From: Dethiosulfovibrio peptidovorans DSM 11002
GTDB taxonomy: Bacteria; Synergistota; Synergistia; Synergistales; Dethiosulfovibrionaceae
DNA: 64,000 nucleotides
NCBI RefSeq assembly: GCF_000172975.1
Contig: NZ_ABTR02000001.1
Span: forward strand, 2,084,501-2,148,500
Direction: 5' to 3'
The position numbers and the translations under genes are program-made. This document shows positions 17,204 to 25,446 of this stretch, in pieces. Every line of letters begins with the position of its first letter. The stretch's first letter is position 1. The notes beneath the pieces were generated by a model. That model was not told the DNA's origin. It made no database searches and saw only the letters and a program-made list of their open reading frames with translations.

Positions 17204-17674
17204 ATGTCGCTCAACACGACAGAAGTCATCGCCAGAACCAGTGAGATCGTGTCTCCCTGGAAGTCGAAGCATGGGGGGTTGATCCCCATCCTTCAGAGCA
17301 TCCAGGGAGAGTTTGGTTATCTTCCAACGGAGGCCTTGAAGACGGTTTCCAAAGATCTAAAGATTCCGGAGGCGGAGATCTACGGAGTGGCCACTTTTTA
17401 CGCTCAATTTCATCTGAATCCGAGGGGACGCCATGTAGTGAGGGTCTGCCGAGGAACGGCATGCCACGTCAGAGGAAGCCAGAAGATCCTCGACATGGTG
17501 AAAGAGATAACCGGTATAAACGAGAACGAGACCACCAAGGATCTGCGGTTTACCATTGAGCCTGTGGCCTGTCTCGGGGCCTGCGGTCTGGCGCCGGTCA
17601 TGATGGTCGACGATCAGACCTTCGGACGTCTGGAACCCAGCAAGGTGCGGGAAATTCTGGAGAAGTTTGAGTAG
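17204..17674 (+). CDS. hydC: hydrogenase HydC subunit, NuoE-like [2Fe-2S] protein
   Basis: The 156-residue protein has the NuoE/HndA/HoxE fold: a helical N-terminal part with SIQGEFGYLPTEAL, then a thioredoxin-like domain whose Cys82, Cys87, Cys123 and Cys127 (CRGTAC, CLGAC) hold a [2Fe-2S] cluster. In bifurcating hydrogenases this subunit sits beside the NADH site of HydB. It is the first gene of a six-gene hydrogenase operon plus protease, with GAGGAGGGGG ahead of ATG 17204. All four ligands are present. Confidence 0.92.
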   Translation: MSLNTTEVIARTSEIVSPWKSKHGGLIPILQSIQGEFGYLPTEALKTVSKDLKIPEAEIYGVATFYAQFHLNPRGRHVVRVCRGTACHVRGSQKILDMVKEITGINENETTKDLRFTIEPVACLGACGLAPVMMVDDQTFGRLEPSKVREILEKFE

Positions 17675-17692
17675 CCTGAGAGGTGGGGGAAT

Positions 17693-18067
17693 ATGGCTAA
17701 GATCAAGAGCCTGGACGAGTTGCGCAGGATAAAGACGTCAGCCTCGGACCTGACCGCTGCGAGATCCAGCAATGCCGTGAAGGTCATAGTAGGGATGGGG
17801 ACCTGCGGTATCGCCGCCGGTGCCAGAGAGGTTATGGACGCCGTTTTAAAGGAAATAGAGAAAAGAGGGCTTAAGGACGTCTCGGTGCAGACAACTGGCT
17901 GCATCGGTATGTGTCAGGAAGAGCCCCTTTTGGACGTGATTTATCCCAATAAAGGGAGAATCACCTACGGTAGAGTGACCCCTGAGGACGTTCCCAGAAT
18001 AGTGTCGGAGCATGTCGTCAATGGTCGTATCGTCGAGGACCTGGTCATAGCCAGGGTCGACGATTAA
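17693..18067 (+). CDS. HndB-like thioredoxin-fold iron-sulfur protein
   Basis: A 124-residue protein of the (2Fe-2S) thioredoxin-like ferredoxin group, closest in pattern to HndB of the NADP-reducing hydrogenase of Desulfovibrio. The first 30 residues are polar and helical; the rest matches the fold, with GMGTCGIAAGA and TGCIGMC. Only three Cys are seen in ligand places (38, 70, 74); the second Cys of the usual first pair is replaced, so it may bind an altered cluster or none. It lies 18 bases after hydC and 12 before hydB, so it is expected to be made with the complex. Its exact role is not known to me. Confidence 0.85.
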   Translation: MAKIKSLDELRRIKTSASDLTAARSSNAVKVIVGMGTCGIAAGAREVMDAVLKEIEKRGLKDVSVQTTGCIGMCQEEPLLDVIYPNKGRITYGRVTPEDVPRIVSEHVVNGRIVEDLVIARVDD

Positions 18068-18079
18068 CGGAGGGCTGTC

Positions 18080-19864
18080 ATGTATAGAGCTCACGTTCTC
18101 GTATGCGGCGGTACAGGCTGTACGTCCAGCGGATCTCATGGGGTTATGGATGGCCTTAAATCCGAGCTGAAGAAGCAGAATCTCGACGACGAGGTACTGG
18201 TGGTTCAGACCGGATGTCACGGTATGTGTGAGATGGGACCCATCGTGGTGGTGTATCCCGAGGGGACCTTTTACTGCAGGGTGTCCAAGGACGATGTTCC
18301 CGAGTTGGTAGAGGAGCATCTTCTCAAGGGAAGGACCGTAGACCGTCTTCTATACACAGGAGAGGGAGACGTTCACGTTCCCCACTACAGCGAGATCCCC
18401 TTTTACTCTAAACAGGAAAGGGTAGCCTTGGGTAACTGCGGCTATATCGACGCCGACAAGATAGAGGAATATATAGCAAGGGACGGTTACGAGGCCCTGG
18501 GCAAGGTCCTTACCTCCATGACCCCCGAGGACGTCGTGGAGGAGATGAAGACATCCGGCCTCAGGGGCAGAGGCGGCGGAGGATTCCCCACCGGTCTCAA
18601 GTGGAGTTTCTGCGCCAAGTCGCCGGGGCCGAAGAAATACGTCATCTGCAACGCCGACGAGGGAGACCCCGGTGCTTTCATGGACAGATCCATACTTGAG
18701 GGCGACCCCCATTCCATCATCGAGGGCATGATGATAGGTGCCTATGCTATGGGAGCCGACGAGGGATATATCTACTGTCGTGCCGAGTATCCTCTGGCGA
18801 TAAAACGTCTGAAGAGGGCCATAGATCAGGCGGAGGAGTACGGTCTTCTCGGAGAGAACGTCCTGGGAACCGATTTCTCCTTCTCTCTCCACGTGAAGGA
18901 AGGTGCGGGAGCCTTCGTCTGCGGCGAGGAGACAGCCCTGATGGGATCGATAGAGGGTCGGAGGGGAATGCCGAGGCCTAGGCCTCCTTTCCCGGCTGTC
19001 AGCGGTCTATGGGGTAAGCCGACCAATATAAACAACGTCGAAACCTGGGCCAACGTGCCGTCCATTATCCGCAGAGGTGGCGCCTGGTTCGCTTCGATGG
19101 GAACGGAGAAGTCCAAGGGTACCAAGGTTTTCGCCCTGACCGGAAAAGTTAAGCATACCGGTCTCGTCGAGGTTCCCATGGGTATAACCCTTCGGGAGAT
19201 CATCTTCGACATAGGCGGAGGAATTCTCGGGGACAAGAAGTTCAAGGCGGTCCAGATAGGCGGCCCCTCCGGAGGATGTCTTACCGAGGAGCACCTGGAT
19301 CTTCCCGTCAGCTACGAGGATCTGGCCAAGGCCGGAGCCATAATGGGATCGGGCGGGATGGTCGTCATGGACGAGGATAACTGTATGGTCGACGTCGCCA
19401 AGTTCTTCCTGGAGTTTACCCAGAGGGAGTCCTGCGGAAAGTGCGTTCCCTGTAGAGAGGGAACCAAACAGATGCTCCTGCTTCTCAAGAAGATTTGCGA
19501 TGGAGAGGGGACCATGGAGGATCTCGCTCAGCTCGAGGAGCTGGCCCATATGGTAAAGGATATGTCGCTGTGTGGGCTTGGACAGACCGCTCCGAACCCG
19601 GTTTTGACGACTCTGCGTTACTTCCGTCACGAGTACGAGGCCCATATAAAGGACAGAAGCTGTCCCGCCGGGGCCTGTCAGGCTCTCATCCGCTACAGAA
19701 TAGATCAGGACAAGTGCAAGAAGTGCGGTCTCTGCGCTAAAAACTGTCCGGTCAACTGTATAGACGGAGATCGGAAGACCCAGTTCGTCATAGACGAGGA
19801 TGCCTGCGTCCGTTGCGGTACCTGTTACGACAAGTGCCCCTTCGATGCAATCCTCAAGCTCTAG
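18080..19864 (+). CDS. hydB: hydrogenase HydB subunit, NuoF-like NADH/FMN flavoprotein
   Basis: The 594-residue subunit holds, in order, a thioredoxin-like [2Fe-2S] domain (Cys9, Cys14, then QTGCHGMC), the NuoF flavin and NADH domain (GLRGRGGGGFPTGLKW, CNADEGDPGAFMDR), an SLBB region, a 4Fe-4S site ESCGKCVPCREG, and two C-terminal 4Fe-4S ferredoxin clusters (Cys546/549/552/556 and Cys576/579/582/586). This layout is that of HydB/HndC of electron-bifurcating and NAD(P)-linked hydrogenases, rather than plain HoxF, because of the extra ferredoxin domain. It is where NADH is expected to react and where bifurcation is thought to occur. Cytoplasmic. Confidence 0.93.
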   Translation: MYRAHVLVCGGTGCTSSGSHGVMDGLKSELKKQNLDDEVLVVQTGCHGMCEMGPIVVVYPEGTFYCRVSKDDVPELVEEHLLKGRTVDRLLYTGEGDVHVPHYSEIPFYSKQERVALGNCGYIDADKIEEYIARDGYEALGKVLTSMTPEDVVEEMKTSGLRGRGGGGFPTGLKWSFCAKSPGPKKYVICNADEGDPGAFMDRSILEGDPHSIIEGMMIGAYAMGADEGYIYCRAEYPLAIKRLKRAIDQAEEYGLLGENVLGTDFSFSLHVKEGAGAFVCGEETALMGSIEGRRGMPRPRPPFPAVSGLWGKPTNINNVETWANVPSIIRRGGAWFASMGTEKSKGTKVFALTGKVKHTGLVEVPMGITLREIIFDIGGGILGDKKFKAVQIGGPSGGCLTEEHLDLPVSYEDLAKAGAIMGSGGMVVMDEDNCMVDVAKFFLEFTQRESCGKCVPCREGTKQMLLLLKKICDGEGTMEDLAQLEELAHMVKDMSLCGLGQTAPNPVLTTLRYFRHEYEAHIKDRSCPAGACQALIRYRIDQDKCKKCGLCAKNCPVNCIDGDRKTQFVIDEDACVRCGTCYDKCPFDAILKL

Positions 19865-19883
19865 TCCCGGGAGGTTCTAAAAG

Positions 19884-21899
19884 ATGAGTCAAATTACCCT
19901 GACCATAGACGGAAAAATCTGTAACGGGTCGGCGGGGCAGACCATCCTAGAGGTTGCCCGGACCAACGATATATATATTCCCACGCTATGTTACCTGGAG
20001 GGGCTCTCTCCTATCGGGGCCTGTCGTATGTGCGTCGTAGAGGTGGAGGGGAACGCAAAGCTTCTCACGTCCTGTACCACTCCCGCCAACGATGGGATGG
20101 TAGTCCATACCGCGACGGATAAGCTGAAGGCATACCGTAAGGAGATTCTGGAGCTCATGTTCGCCGGCAGAAACCACTTCTGCATGTTCTGTTCTCAGAG
20201 CGGCGACTGCGAGCTTCAACGTCTTGCCATAGAGCATGGAATGGACAGCGTCCGTTATCCATTCCTGTACGCTCCCTTCCATAACGATACCAGCAAAGAG
20301 ACCATTCAGATGGACCATAACCGGTGCATCCTATGCCTTCGTTGTATCAGGGTCTGTGCTGAAAAGGTCGGCGCCCATACCCTCGATCTGGAGAAGAGAG
20401 GTTGGAACACCAACGTCGTCGCCGATCTCGGTCACTTGCTGGGGCAGAGTGAGAGCTGCGTAGACTGCGGCGCCTGTGCCCAGGTCTGTCCCACCGGTGC
20501 CATAACTATAAGGGACTTCGTCTATAGAGGCAGAAGGAACGACTGCGACGATGTGGTGGAGAGCGTGTGTCCTCTTTGTTCGATGGGATGCAAGATCAAA
20601 GCCTACGTGAGAACCGGAAGCGTCACCAGGGTCGAGGGAACCGAGACCTCGTCTCCCGACGGAGGTCAACTCTGTTTCAAGGGGCGCTGGGAGCTTCCCA
20701 AGTCCACAGAGCGAGACAGGGTCGCTGTTCCCATGATAAGAGAGGGGTCGTCCTTCAGAGAGGCATCCTGGGACGAGGCTCTCGATCTGGTCGCGACCAA
20801 GATGAAGGGTGCCTCCAAGGATAAGATGGGTGTTCTGGTGTCCGATCTCAGCTCCAACGAGGATCTCTCCAGCTATGCGGCTCTTTTCAGGTATGGCCTC
20901 AAACTCGGTAAATACGACGTATTCAACGGCGACGTCTCCAGAGGTTTCCTAAAGGGAATGGAGCCAGTGGCCATGCAAAAGGTTCGCCCATTTACAGCCG
21001 CTCACAATATTCTCGAGTCCGACGTCATAATGACTGTCGGTGCCGATCCTCAGGAAGAGGCTCCCGTCGTGGCTAGTTACGTGAGGGTCGGTGCTATAAA
21101 GAACGGGGCTTCGGTGATCAACGTCTCCGGCGACGGAGCGCCTTTCCCAGGAGTGACCGATTCCGATCTCAGGGTAGATGAGTCCGATATGGAGTCTTTC
21201 CTCGGCGGTCTCTGTGCGATGGTGGCCGATGTGAAGTCCGGCAAGGATATAGATACCTCGGAACTGGCCGAACGTTTCGATCTCGAAGCGGCTTCGGTGT
21301 GCGAGGCGGTCAAGCTCCTGGCCGGTGCGAAAAAACCGGTCTTCGTGGTCGGTAGAAAGGCGGCCAAGTTCCCCAAGGCCGTCACCGCTGTGACCAACGT
21401 GGCCATAGTTTCCGGCGGAACCTTCGACGATGGGCTGGCAGTGGTCCCTCTGATGACCAGCGGCAACAGCCTCGGAACCCTTCACTCCATGTTGGGACAG
21501 GAGTCCTGGCTGGGAGAAGGGGATCTGGATGTCCTGTTCGTATCGTCGACCGGATTGGTCGACGAGGATCCGGATACGCTGGACGCCATGACTAAGAGTC
21601 GTTTTACCGTGGTTCATACTCCCTTCATGGTGCATCCTCTGGTAAACATGGCCGATGTTATCCTGCCGGCACAGGCTTGGTTCGAGGTCGGAGGACATTA
21701 CTGCAGTCTCGAGGGAGAGAACAGAAAGGCCGAGGTCATAGTGAAGCCCGACGACGAGAGGCTCGGGGTCGACGAGGTCGTGAGCGGGTTGGCCGACAGG
21801 CTTGGCGTGACCCTCGACAGGTCTTGTTCCGTCGGGCCCTGCGAGAGTGTCTTCCTGTCCGAGGTAGCTCCGGACAGGGCTAAGACCGTGGAACTGTAG
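19884..21899 (+). CDS. hydA: hydrogenase HydA subunit, NuoG-like iron-sulfur protein with shortened molybdopterin-type domain
   Basis: The 671-residue protein begins with a plant-type [2Fe-2S] domain (Cys36, 47, 50, 64), a His-Cys cluster segment (His98, Cys100, 103, 109), two 4Fe-4S clusters (Cys148/151/154/158 and Cys192/195/198/202) and a molybdopterin-family 4Fe-4S domain (Cys229, 232, 236, 264). The remaining 400 residues look like a shortened molybdopterin oxidoreductase domain as in NuoG. There is no H-cluster motif, so it is not an [FeFe] hydrogenase. The subunit is expected to wire HydB to the [NiFe] module encoded next. Formate dehydrogenase is unlikely because of the short length and hydrogenase context. 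Confidence 0.88.
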   Translation: MSQITLTIDGKICNGSAGQTILEVARTNDIYIPTLCYLEGLSPIGACRMCVVEVEGNAKLLTSCTTPANDGMVVHTATDKLKAYRKEILELMFAGRNHFCMFCSQSGDCELQRLAIEHGMDSVRYPFLYAPFHNDTSKETIQMDHNRCILCLRCIRVCAEKVGAHTLDLEKRGWNTNVVADLGHLLGQSESCVDCGACAQVCPTGAITIRDFVYRGRRNDCDDVVESVCPLCSMGCKIKAYVRTGSVTRVEGTETSSPDGGQLCFKGRWELPKSTERDRVAVPMIREGSSFREASWDEALDLVATKMKGASKDKMGVLVSDLSSNEDLSSYAALFRYGLKLGKYDVFNGDVSRGFLKGMEPVAMQKVRPFTAAHNILESDVIMTVGADPQEEAPVVASYVRVGAIKNGASVINVSGDGAPFPGVTDSDLRVDESDMESFLGGLCAMVADVKSGKDIDTSELAERFDLEAASVCEAVKLLAGAKKPVFVVGRKAAKFPKAVTAVTNVAIVSGGTFDDGLAVVPLMTSGNSLGTLHSMLGQESWLGEGDLDVLFVSSTGLVDEDPDTLDAMTKSRFTVVHTPFMVHPLVNMADVILPAQAWFEVGGHYCSLEGENRKAEVIVKPDDERLGVDEVVSGLADRLGVTLDRSCSVGPCESVFLSEVAPDRAKTVEL

Positions 21900-21911
21900 G
21901 GGGGCTGGATC

Positions 21912-22451
21912 ATGTCGAAACCAAAGGTCGCTACAGTATGGCTCGAGGCCTGTGCCGGATGCCATATGTCTTTTCTCGATATCGACGAGAGGATCGTCGA
22001 TCTTCTGGACAAGGTCGAACTGACCTCCTGTCCTATAACCGATATAAAGGAGATTCCCAAGGTAACGGTGGGGGTAATCTCCGGAGCTCTCGGCAACGAT
22101 GAAGAGGTCCACATCGCTCGGGATATTAGGGAGAAGTGCGATATCCTGATAGCCTGGGGAGATTGCGCGGTTATGGGTGGTATCAACTCCATGAGGAATT
22201 TTATGAAGCCGGAGGAGGCACTGGAGGTGGGGTACAAGGATACCCTCAGCACGGTAAACCCCGATGGCGTCATTCCCGGGGAAGATCTTCCCAAGTTGCT
22301 TCCTATGGCTATCCCGATAGACGACGAGGTTAAGGTCGACGTCTATATACCGGGATGTCCTCCCGATGCGGATACCATACTTTACGTTTTCCAGGAGATA
22401 CTGGAGGGGCGCATCCCCACGGTACCTGTGGACATGATGCGGTACGATTGA
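21912..22451 (+). CDS. hydS: [NiFe] hydrogenase small subunit (HydS / HoxY type)
   Basis: The 179-residue subunit begins MSKPKVATVWLEACAGCHMSF. Cys14 and Cys17, Cys85 in WGDCAVMGG and Cys149 in IPGCPPDAD are the four ligands of the proximal 4Fe-4S cluster. It has no export signal and no extra cluster domain, as in cytoplasmic group 3 hydrogenases. It passes electrons between the active site in HydL and HydA. ATG 21912 is 12 bases after hydA; the next gene begins 13 bases on. Confidence 0.93.
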   Translation: MSKPKVATVWLEACAGCHMSFLDIDERIVDLLDKVELTSCPITDIKEIPKVTVGVISGALGNDEEVHIARDIREKCDILIAWGDCAVMGGINSMRNFMKPEEALEVGYKDTLSTVNPDGVIPGEDLPKLLPMAIPIDDEVKVDVYIPGCPPDADTILYVFQEILEGRIPTVPVDMMRYD

Positions 22452-22464
22452 GGAGGGGAGAATC

Positions 22465-23895
22465 ATGCCCAAAGAGAGAAAGACCATCGTCGTAAACCCC
22501 ATAACCAGAATAGAGGGGCACGGCAAGATAACCGTATATCTCGACGATTCTGGTAACGTGGACGAGACCCGTTTCCACGTTACCCAGTTCAGAGGCTTTG
22601 AAGCGTTCTGCAAGGGCAGAGATTTCAGGGAGATGCCGGTGATAACTCCCAGGATATGCGGAATATGCCCGGTTAGCCACCATCTGGCCTCCGCCAAGGC
22701 CTGCGACGCCATACTGGGGGTTACGATAACCCCCACGGCCCACAAGCTCAGGGAGCTGATGCACATGGGACAGATAGTTCAGTCCCACGCTCTAAGCTTC
22801 TTCCACCTCTCTAGCCCCGATCTGCTGTTCGGATTCGACGCCGATCCTGCGGTGAGACACGTCGGAGGAGTTGCAAGGGATTTCCCCGAGCTGGCCAAGA
22901 GGGGAATCCTCATGAGGAAGTTTGGCCAGGAGCTCATAAAGACCTTGGGTGGCAAGAAAATCCATCCCTGGCACAGCATTCCCGGAGGGGTCAACAGGAG
23001 CATAAAGGTAGAGGAAAGGGATCTGTTCCTCAAGGGCCTCCCCGAGCAGAAAGAGGCCATAAAGGACACCATTGAGTTGATAAGGAAATATCTCGAGGAT
23101 AACGGAGAGGAAGCCAAGAAGTTCGCCACCCTCAAGAGCTCATACCTCGGGTTGGTGAAGGGTGGAAAGCTTGAGCTTTTCGATGGCGATATCCGTCTTC
23201 GCGGCCCCAGAGGGAGGATCACCGACGAGTTCCCCGACGTGGAGTATCTGGAACACATAGGAGAGCACGTCGAGCCTTGGAGTTATCTGAAATTCCCCTT
23301 CTACCGTTCCCTCGGCTTTCCTCAGGGAAGCTACAGGGTCGGTCCTCTAGGAAGGGTCAACGCCTGCGACGACTTCGCTACCCCGGAGGCCTCCAAAGAG
23401 CTCAAGAGGTTCAGAGAGCTCGGAGAGGATGGCATGGTTCACTACACCATGTATACCCATTATGCCAGGCTGATGGAGGTCCTTTACGCCCTGGAGCGTA
23501 TGGAAGAGCTGCTTTTGGACGAAGACATCACTGGCAGCGATCTCAGGGTTTCCTCCAAAGGACTTCAGCCGGAGGGCATCGGGGTCATAGAGGCTCCCAG
23601 AGGAACTCTCATACACCACTATCAGGTGGACGAGGTGGGATCGGTCAAGGCGGTCAACCTTATCGTGGCCACCGGTCATAACAATTATGCCATGAACAAG
23701 GGCGTCGAGATGGTCGCCAAGGAGTTTATCCACGGCGCAGACGTCAAGGAAGGTGCCCTCAACAGGATGGAGCACGTCATACGTTGTTACGATCCCTGTC
23801 TTTCCTGCTCTACCCACGCTGTCGGCAAGATGCCTTTGAAGGTCTCCATAGTGGACGGAGATGGCAGGGAGATCCGAGAGATCTTAAAGGGTTAA
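22465..23895 (+). CDS. hydL: [NiFe] hydrogenase large subunit (HydL / HoxH type)
   Basis: The 476-residue subunit holds the Ni-Fe active site. The first pair of Ni ligands is Cys65 and Cys68 in TPRICGICPVSHH, and the second is Cys445 and Cys448 in DPCLSCSTH. A 25-residue tail follows His451 and is expected to be cut off by the protease encoded next, once nickel is in place. NPITRIEGHGKI near the start is the family opening. No signal peptide is present, so the enzyme is cytoplasmic. H2 formation from reduced ferredoxin and NADH is the likely direction in a fermenter. Confidence 0.95.
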   Translation: MPKERKTIVVNPITRIEGHGKITVYLDDSGNVDETRFHVTQFRGFEAFCKGRDFREMPVITPRICGICPVSHHLASAKACDAILGVTITPTAHKLRELMHMGQIVQSHALSFFHLSSPDLLFGFDADPAVRHVGGVARDFPELAKRGILMRKFGQELIKTLGGKKIHPWHSIPGGVNRSIKVEERDLFLKGLPEQKEAIKDTIELIRKYLEDNGEEAKKFATLKSSYLGLVKGGKLELFDGDIRLRGPRGRITDEFPDVEYLEHIGEHVEPWSYLKFPFYRSLGFPQGSYRVGPLGRVNACDDFATPEASKELKRFRELGEDGMVHYTMYTHYARLMEVLYALERMEELLLDEDITGSDLRVSSKGLQPEGIGVIEAPRGTLIHHYQVDEVGSVKAVNLIVATGHNNYAMNKGVEMVAKEFIHGADVKEGALNRMEHVIRCYDPCLSCSTHAVGKMPLKVSIVDGDGREIREILKG

Positions 23896-24345
23896 ATGAA
23901 GGTTCTCCTTGTAGGGTACGGCAACGAGTTTCGTCAGGACGATCGAGTAGGTCATGTCCTGGCTCCGAGGATCGCCGAGTGGCTCGGCGATCAGGGAGTG
24001 GATACGGAGTTATGGCTTGGAGCCCAGTTGCTGCCCGAGTTGGCCGACGACATGACATCGGTGGACTTGGCGGTTTTCGTCGATGCGAGCACGGTGGAGC
24101 TGCCCGGAGGGTTCTCTTTCGATGAGATATTACCGGACCCTTCTTTGGAGGGGTTGAACATACACTCCATGGGGCCGGGTTGGTTGTTGTCCCTTATGGA
24201 CGATCTCGGCTATAGGAAGCCGAAGACCCTTTTGATATCGGTGACCGGAGTTTCCTTCGACTTTAGCGACGATATAACCGAGGAATGCGCTGGTTTCGTC
24301 GATTCGGCGGAAGCGGCGTTCAAGGATTGGTGGGCTCAGGCCTAA
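23896..24345 (+). CDS. hydrogenase maturation protease (HoxW/HybD type)
   Basis: The 149-residue protein begins MKVLLVGYGNEFRQDDRVG, the nickel-sensing GxGNxxxxDDxxG motif of hydrogenase endopeptidases, and has the second metal acid in VFVDAS. It starts one base after the hydL stop. Its substrate is expected to be the tail of HydL after His451. The Hyp maturation genes (hypA-F) are not in the window, so they must be elsewhere in the genome. Confidence 0.9.
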   Translation: MKVLLVGYGNEFRQDDRVGHVLAPRIAEWLGDQGVDTELWLGAQLLPELADDMTSVDLAVFVDASTVELPGGFSFDEILPDPSLEGLNIHSMGPGWLLSLMDDLGYRKPKTLLISVTGVSFDFSDDITEECAGFVDSAEAAFKDWWAQA

Positions 24346-24362
24346 TTTGGTTCGCTTTTTCG

Positions 24363-24391
24363 GAGAGAGGGATATTCCCTCTCTCTTTTTT
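24363..24391 (+). terminator. intrinsic terminator of the hydrogenase operon
   Basis: A ten-base stem GAGAGAGGGA / TCCCTCTCTC with a three-base loop is followed by six T residues, 18 bases after the protease stop. Confidence 0.9.
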
Positions 24392-24392
24392 C

Positions 24393-24421
24393 TTGTTATG
24401 TTGTCACGGAATGCATATAAT
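24393..24421 (+). promoter_or_regulatory. promoter of the threonine degradation pair
   Basis: TTGTTA (24393-24398) and TATAAT (24416-24421) are 17 bases apart, directly after the upstream terminator. Confidence 0.7.
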
Positions 24422-24475
24422 GAACTGGGTTGTCGATTAGATCGTTTTTCGAACCTAATTGAGGAGGGTTTATCT

Positions 24476-25423
24476 GTGAAACGAATAGTGGTAACCGGAG
24501 GACTGGGACAGATAGGGACGGAGCTGATCCGCCGTCTCAGGAAGGAATACGGCAACGACTGCGTATTGGCAACGGACGTGAAGGAAGAGGGAACGGAACG
24601 TCTTGGCGAGGGGCCCTTCGAGCTTCTGGACGTGACTGACGGAAACAAGCTGAGTGAACTGGTGAAGAGACACAGGGCCGACACGGTGCTTCACCTGGCC
24701 GGCATACTCTCGGCCAACGCGGAGAAGAACCCCCAGCTGGCTTGGTCGGTCAACATGAACGGTCTCTACAACGCCCTGGAGGTCGCCCGTCAGGAGAGCT
24801 GCTCCTTCTTCTTTCCCAGCTCCATAGCGGCCTTCGGACCAGGGACGCCACAGGACAAAACGCCACAGGACACTGTCCAGAGGCCCAACACCATCTACGG
24901 AGTGGCCAAGGTATCGGGAGAGCTTCTGTGCGACTACTACCACGGCAAATACGGCCTGGACACCAGGGGAGTCCGCTTCCCCGGACTCATCTCCTACGAC
25001 GCCCTTCCCGGAGGAGGGACCACCGACTACGCCGTCCACATCTACTACGACGCAATTCGCAAAGGCAGCTACACCAGCTTCATAGCCCCGGGGACCTACA
25101 TGGACATGATGTACATGCCCGACGCCCTGGATAGTGTGGTGGGGCTCATGGAAGCCGACCCGTCCAGGCTGAAGCACCGGTGTTGCTTCAACATAACCGC
25201 CATGAGCTTCGAGCCGGACCAACTTGCGGCGGCCATAGAAAAGCACGTACCGGGATTCGTCCTGAACTACGACGTAGACCCGGCCCGTCAGGCCATAGCC
25301 GAATCGTGGCCCAACTCCATAGACGACAGCGCCGCCAGAGAGGAATGGGACTGGAACCCTAAATACGACCTGGAGGCCATGACGGTCGACATGCTTGAGA
25401 AACTGAAGGCCAAACTATCCTAG
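24476..25423 (+). CDS. tdh: L-threonine 3-dehydrogenase, epimerase-family (SDR) type
   Basis: The 315-residue protein is an extended short-chain dehydrogenase: nucleotide-binding VVTGGLGQIGTEL at the start, the catalytic YxxxK in TIYGVAKVSGELL, and the substrate region PGGGTTDYAVHIYYDA, which marks the epimerase-like threonine dehydrogenases. It oxidises threonine to 2-amino-3-ketobutyrate with NAD. The partner enzyme follows at once, which confirms the role. The open frame extends to 24347, but GTG 24476 follows GAGGAGGG with good spacing and begins the fold. This gene and the next use C-ending codons more than their neighbours, perhaps because of high expression. Confidence 0.92.
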   Translation: MKRIVVTGGLGQIGTELIRRLRKEYGNDCVLATDVKEEGTERLGEGPFELLDVTDGNKLSELVKRHRADTVLHLAGILSANAEKNPQLAWSVNMNGLYNALEVARQESCSFFFPSSIAAFGPGTPQDKTPQDTVQRPNTIYGVAKVSGELLCDYYHGKYGLDTRGVRFPGLISYDALPGGGTTDYAVHIYYDAIRKGSYTSFIAPGTYMDMMYMPDALDSVVGLMEADPSRLKHRCCFNITAMSFEPDQLAAAIEKHVPGFVLNYDVDPARQAIAESWPNSIDDSAAREEWDWNPKYDLEAMTVDMLEKLKAKLS

Positions 25424-25446
25424 AAGTAGGGGAAGGAGAGAAAACC

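Noticed and set aside
19884-21899. [FeFe] hydrogenase or formate dehydrogenase catalytic subunit.
   Set aside because: The H-cluster motifs are absent and the pterin-type domain is too short for a formate dehydrogenase; NiFe subunits follow directly.
20949-22766. A 605-codon open frame on the minus strand across hydA and hydL.
   Set aside because: It lies opposite three well-supported hydrogenase genes, has no family resemblance and reflects low stop frequency on the complementary strand. The 639-codon frame opposite leuS (8159-10078) was dropped for the same reason.
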